A stretch of DNA of 64,000 nt from contig NC_134276.1 of assembly GCF_949628215.1 (NCBI RefSeq), positions 217,888,610 to 217,952,609 on the forward strand, read 5' to 3'. The DNA comes from Phalacrocorax aristotelis (taxonomy: Eukaryota > Chordata > Aves > Suliformes > Phalacrocoracidae). The notes beneath the pieces were generated by a model. That model saw only the letters and a program-made list of their open reading frames with translations, did not search any database and was not told where the DNA came from. The first letter of the stretch is position 1. Each line of letters starts with the position of its first letter. This document shows, one piece after another, positions 61,857 through 64,000 of this stretch. A program made the position numbers and the translations under genes.

Positions 61857-62225
61857 TTGGGCCAGAAAATGTGTGTCAATTGGTCATTTTGCTCAGAAAA
61901 AGTGCATTAATTGGTGGCTGGGGCCCCCCCCCCCCGCCCCCAATGTGGGCCTGTTGGTGGCTCTGGGCCCCAAAAACTGCATTAATGGGTTGTTTTGGCA
62001 AGAAGTGGTGTGTTAATTGGTGGTTCTGGCCCACCTGATCTCGGCCGGGTGGGCGTTTTGGTAAGAAAAGGTGCATTAATACATCATTTTGCCTGGTTGA
62101 TCTGGGCTAATTCATCGTTTTGCCTGGCTAATCTGGTCCAGGTGGTGGTTTTGCTCAGAAAAAGTGCGTTAATTGGTCGCTTTGGCCAGGAAATGCGCGT
62201 TAATTCATCGTTTTGCCCGGCCGAT
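61857..62225. repeat. decayed tandem repeat, right flank of the 43-bp array
   Basis: Several degenerate copies of the same 31-bp family (ccagaaaatgtgtgtcaatt, cagaaaaagtgcattaattg, gtggctctggcc, cctggctaatctgg). They include a run of C at about 61926-61940. Confidence 0.75.
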
Positions 62226-62323
62226 CCGTCAGCTCTCCCTGCTCTGGTGTCGCAGCTCAGGCCCGCGGCCCTGGAACCGGCGCGGGGCGAGCTCCGACAC
62301 CCCCCGCCTCTCGCCCTCCCGCA

Positions 62324-62340
62324 GGTGCGTCTGACCCACC
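62324..62340 (+). other. CALU: 5' UTR end in CALU exon 2
   Basis: The acceptor tcgccctcccgcag ends at 62323. Seventeen untranslated bases (gtgcgtctgacccacc plus one) precede the ATG. Confidence 0.8.
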
Positions 62341-62561
62341 ATGAGCATCGCTCAGCTCCTCCTGTGCCTGTCTCTCTCCATGCTCTGCATCTCGAGCAAG
62401 CCCACCGAGAAGAAGGACCGGGTTCACCACGACCCCCAGCTCAGCGACAAGGTCCACGACGACGCCCAGAACTTCGACTACGACCACGACGCTTTCCTCG
62501 GCGCGGACGAGGCCAAAACCTTCGATCAGCTCACGCCGGAGGAGAGCAAGGAGAGACTCGG
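62341..62561 (+). CDS. CALU: CALU, calumenin, first coding exon
   Basis: Calumenin is a CREC-family protein with six or seven EF-hands that binds Ca2+ with low affinity in the endoplasmic reticulum and secretory pathway, where it modulates gamma-carboxylation and SERCA. This exon encodes a signal peptide ([19 protein letters not shown], about residues 1-19). The mature N-terminus follows, almost identical to human calumenin: [20 protein letters not shown], then [20 protein letters not shown] and PEESKERLG. The signal peptide differs from the human one, as is usual. The ATG sits in acc-ATG-a context and is the only one in frame. The exon ends within the glycine codon at a gtaagg donor. The first EF-hand lies in the next exon, outside the window. 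Confidence 0.96.
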
Positions 62562-64000
62562 GTAAGGAAAAGAGCCGAAATAAAAACCTAATCGAGAGGG
62601 AACGAATCCCCAGCGGGTCGCGCGGGTCGCAACCCTCGCCCGGGCCCCGGGGGTCCTTCTCTCCCCCGCCCCGCGGCTGCTCGACCGGAGCCTTTTAAAT
62701 GCCATTTTAACGGCGGCGGTGGGTGAAATTGAGCGACCGCCTCAGATGGCGGTGACAAAGTTATGCCGTGCACGTGCAGTTGTCCTCGCTCCCGGCCCGC
62801 GAGGTCACCTTGAGCCCTTCCGACCACGCGGGGCTGGGTCCTCGGCCCCGAACGCTCCCCAAAACCGCAAGGCGTAAAGGAAAACGAGCCCTCTCTCCTT
62901 TTTGCCGTACCCAGGCGGTGCTAAACAGTCTCCGGTTACCGCCAGAGTCCGAAAGCCCGCGGGGAATTACTTGCCCCCGGTCGAGGAGCAGCTGGTCGCT
63001 GTGCAGAGACACCCCGCCCACCCCCACCCCCCCCCGGGTTAGGGGAAAACAGAGCATCTCTGGAAAATGAGCCTCTCCTTCGTCGCTTTGCCCCCCCTGC
63101 CGCCTGCGGAGCCGCTCGGGCTGGCTTTCGGGGGCGGCCAGCGCCGGCCCTGGCACCACAGCGTGCGCCTTTGTGCCTGCGGCAGCAGCTGCCGGCGCAG
63201 TTGTTCGTGTCGGGCTTAAAAAGGCTTAAACCTTCGGAGGTTCAGCCCCGAGGAGGCATTTTTTGGGTTTTTGTTTTGTTTGGATTTTTTTTTTTTTTTC
63301 TTGAGGGGCTCTTAAGGGTTCCGCTCCCGCCTGGCGCCTCCCTGGGGAGCTTGGCCTTGCCGCTGGGACGCTCCCCGAGTCCAAATTTCCCCTTCCCTCT
63401 TCACTTTTGTCCCTTTTTTCCCCTCCCCCCTGCTTTATTTTTGTTGAAGGCGGCGTCGCCCGTGTCCCGGCACCGGCGCGCTCCTCCCCGGACACCTCAA
63501 CCTCCCGCTGGAGCGGCGCTTGTCGCAAACCACAGCGAAAATCAGGAGGGATTTGGGTGTTTTGGGGGTGGGTTTTTTCAGGATGGGGCTCCCCGATGGG
63601 AAGGGACAGCTTAGCCACGTGCAGGTGCCGGGGGAAATGCCGGCGGGGCGAGGTAACCGGCACAACCCGAGTGGCGTTTTGCCAGGGAAATAGAGAATAT
63701 CTCTATTTTTTCCCCCCCCCCCAAAGAGCTGGTGGGCGCAGCTCTGGCTGCGGAGAGCAGAACCGGGCCGGTGACCCTCCCCACCCGCCCCCCCCGGTGC
63801 TGTTTTCCTGACCCGTAGGCTTTGTCATGGCTCTGCGCTGTAATTTCATTGTTCTGCTGAGTTATCTACTGGAAAAAGCTGGCAGCGGCAGCGGGGCTGG
63901 AGTAAGAGTTTCCACTCGGATGTTTTAACGAGGCCGTTTTCAAACCGCTCTCGCCCTTGACATAGAACAGCTTGGGGGTGGGTGGGTGTTTTATTTTTTT
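62562..64000 (+). other. CALU: CALU intron 2, start
   Basis: GC-rich intronic sequence with a T run near 63285 and C runs near 63711 and 63790. No further CALU exon (the next should begin KIVSKIDGDKDGFV-like) is seen before the window ends. Confidence 0.7.

Noticed and set aside
41150-62320. SWS1 opsin, IRF5, FLNC or ATP6V1F coding exons
   Set aside because: I looked for their characteristic protein segments on both strands and found none.

Overview
The window looks like bird nuclear DNA. It is GC-rich, its interspersed repeats are almost all CR1 LINEs (the dominant avian retroposon), introns are compact, and there are several long G-rich minisatellites of the kind common on avian microchromosomes. 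The species and chromosome cannot be read from the sequence. No bacterial genes, CRISPR array, RNA gene, Polinton or retroviral copy was recognised.

Layout. (1) Positions 1-990 hold a 42-bp G-rich minisatellite. It abuts a TATA-less CpG-island promoter at about 1000-1446. (2) From 1447 to 40354 the plus strand carries the first 14 coding exons of TNPO3 (transportin-3, the importin-beta family receptor that imports SR-rich splicing factors). I joined these by GT-AG signals and reading frame to give 611 codons of a protein that is 923 residues in human. Introns 1, 4, 5, 6 and 12 carry CR1 copies in both orientations. Intron 12 also carries two minisatellites, one of which appears to have grown out of CR1 sequence. 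(3) TNPO3 is cut inside exon 14 by a 200-N assembly gap (40355-40554). No later TNPO3 exon is visible on the far side. (4) The right edge of the gap is a 42-bp minisatellite (40555 to about 41150). It is followed by a CpG-rich block with a probable minus-strand promoter and first exon (41898 to about 42460; X-box, CCAAT, E-box, octamer). By mammalian synteny this could be the 5' end of IRF5, but nothing coding shows it. (5) From about 42.5 to 54.9 kb there is intergenic sequence with no gene I recognise. It contains CR1 copies and, at 49.7-52.2 kb, a stretch richer in A+T. (6) A CpG-island promoter at about 54.9-55.3 kb and a probable non-coding first exon lead through a 7-kb intron to the first coding exon of CALU (calumenin, 62341-62561), with intron 2 running off the end. 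The CALU intron contains a 2.76-kb array of a 43-bp unit with an 806-bp higher-order duplication, set inside an older, decayed repeat.

The two certain genes are unrelated in function: nuclear import of splicing factors, and an EF-hand protein of the secretory pathway. They lie in the same neighbourhood in human (7q32). Here both point the same way, whereas in human they point in opposite directions, so either the lineage was rearranged or the sequence was wrongly joined at the gap. I found no convincing new biological system. The best leads are the CR1-derived minisatellite, a 153-bp module shared by two CR1 tails, inverted CR1 pairs around TNPO3 exons, the minus-strand promoter, and one unassigned candidate exon.
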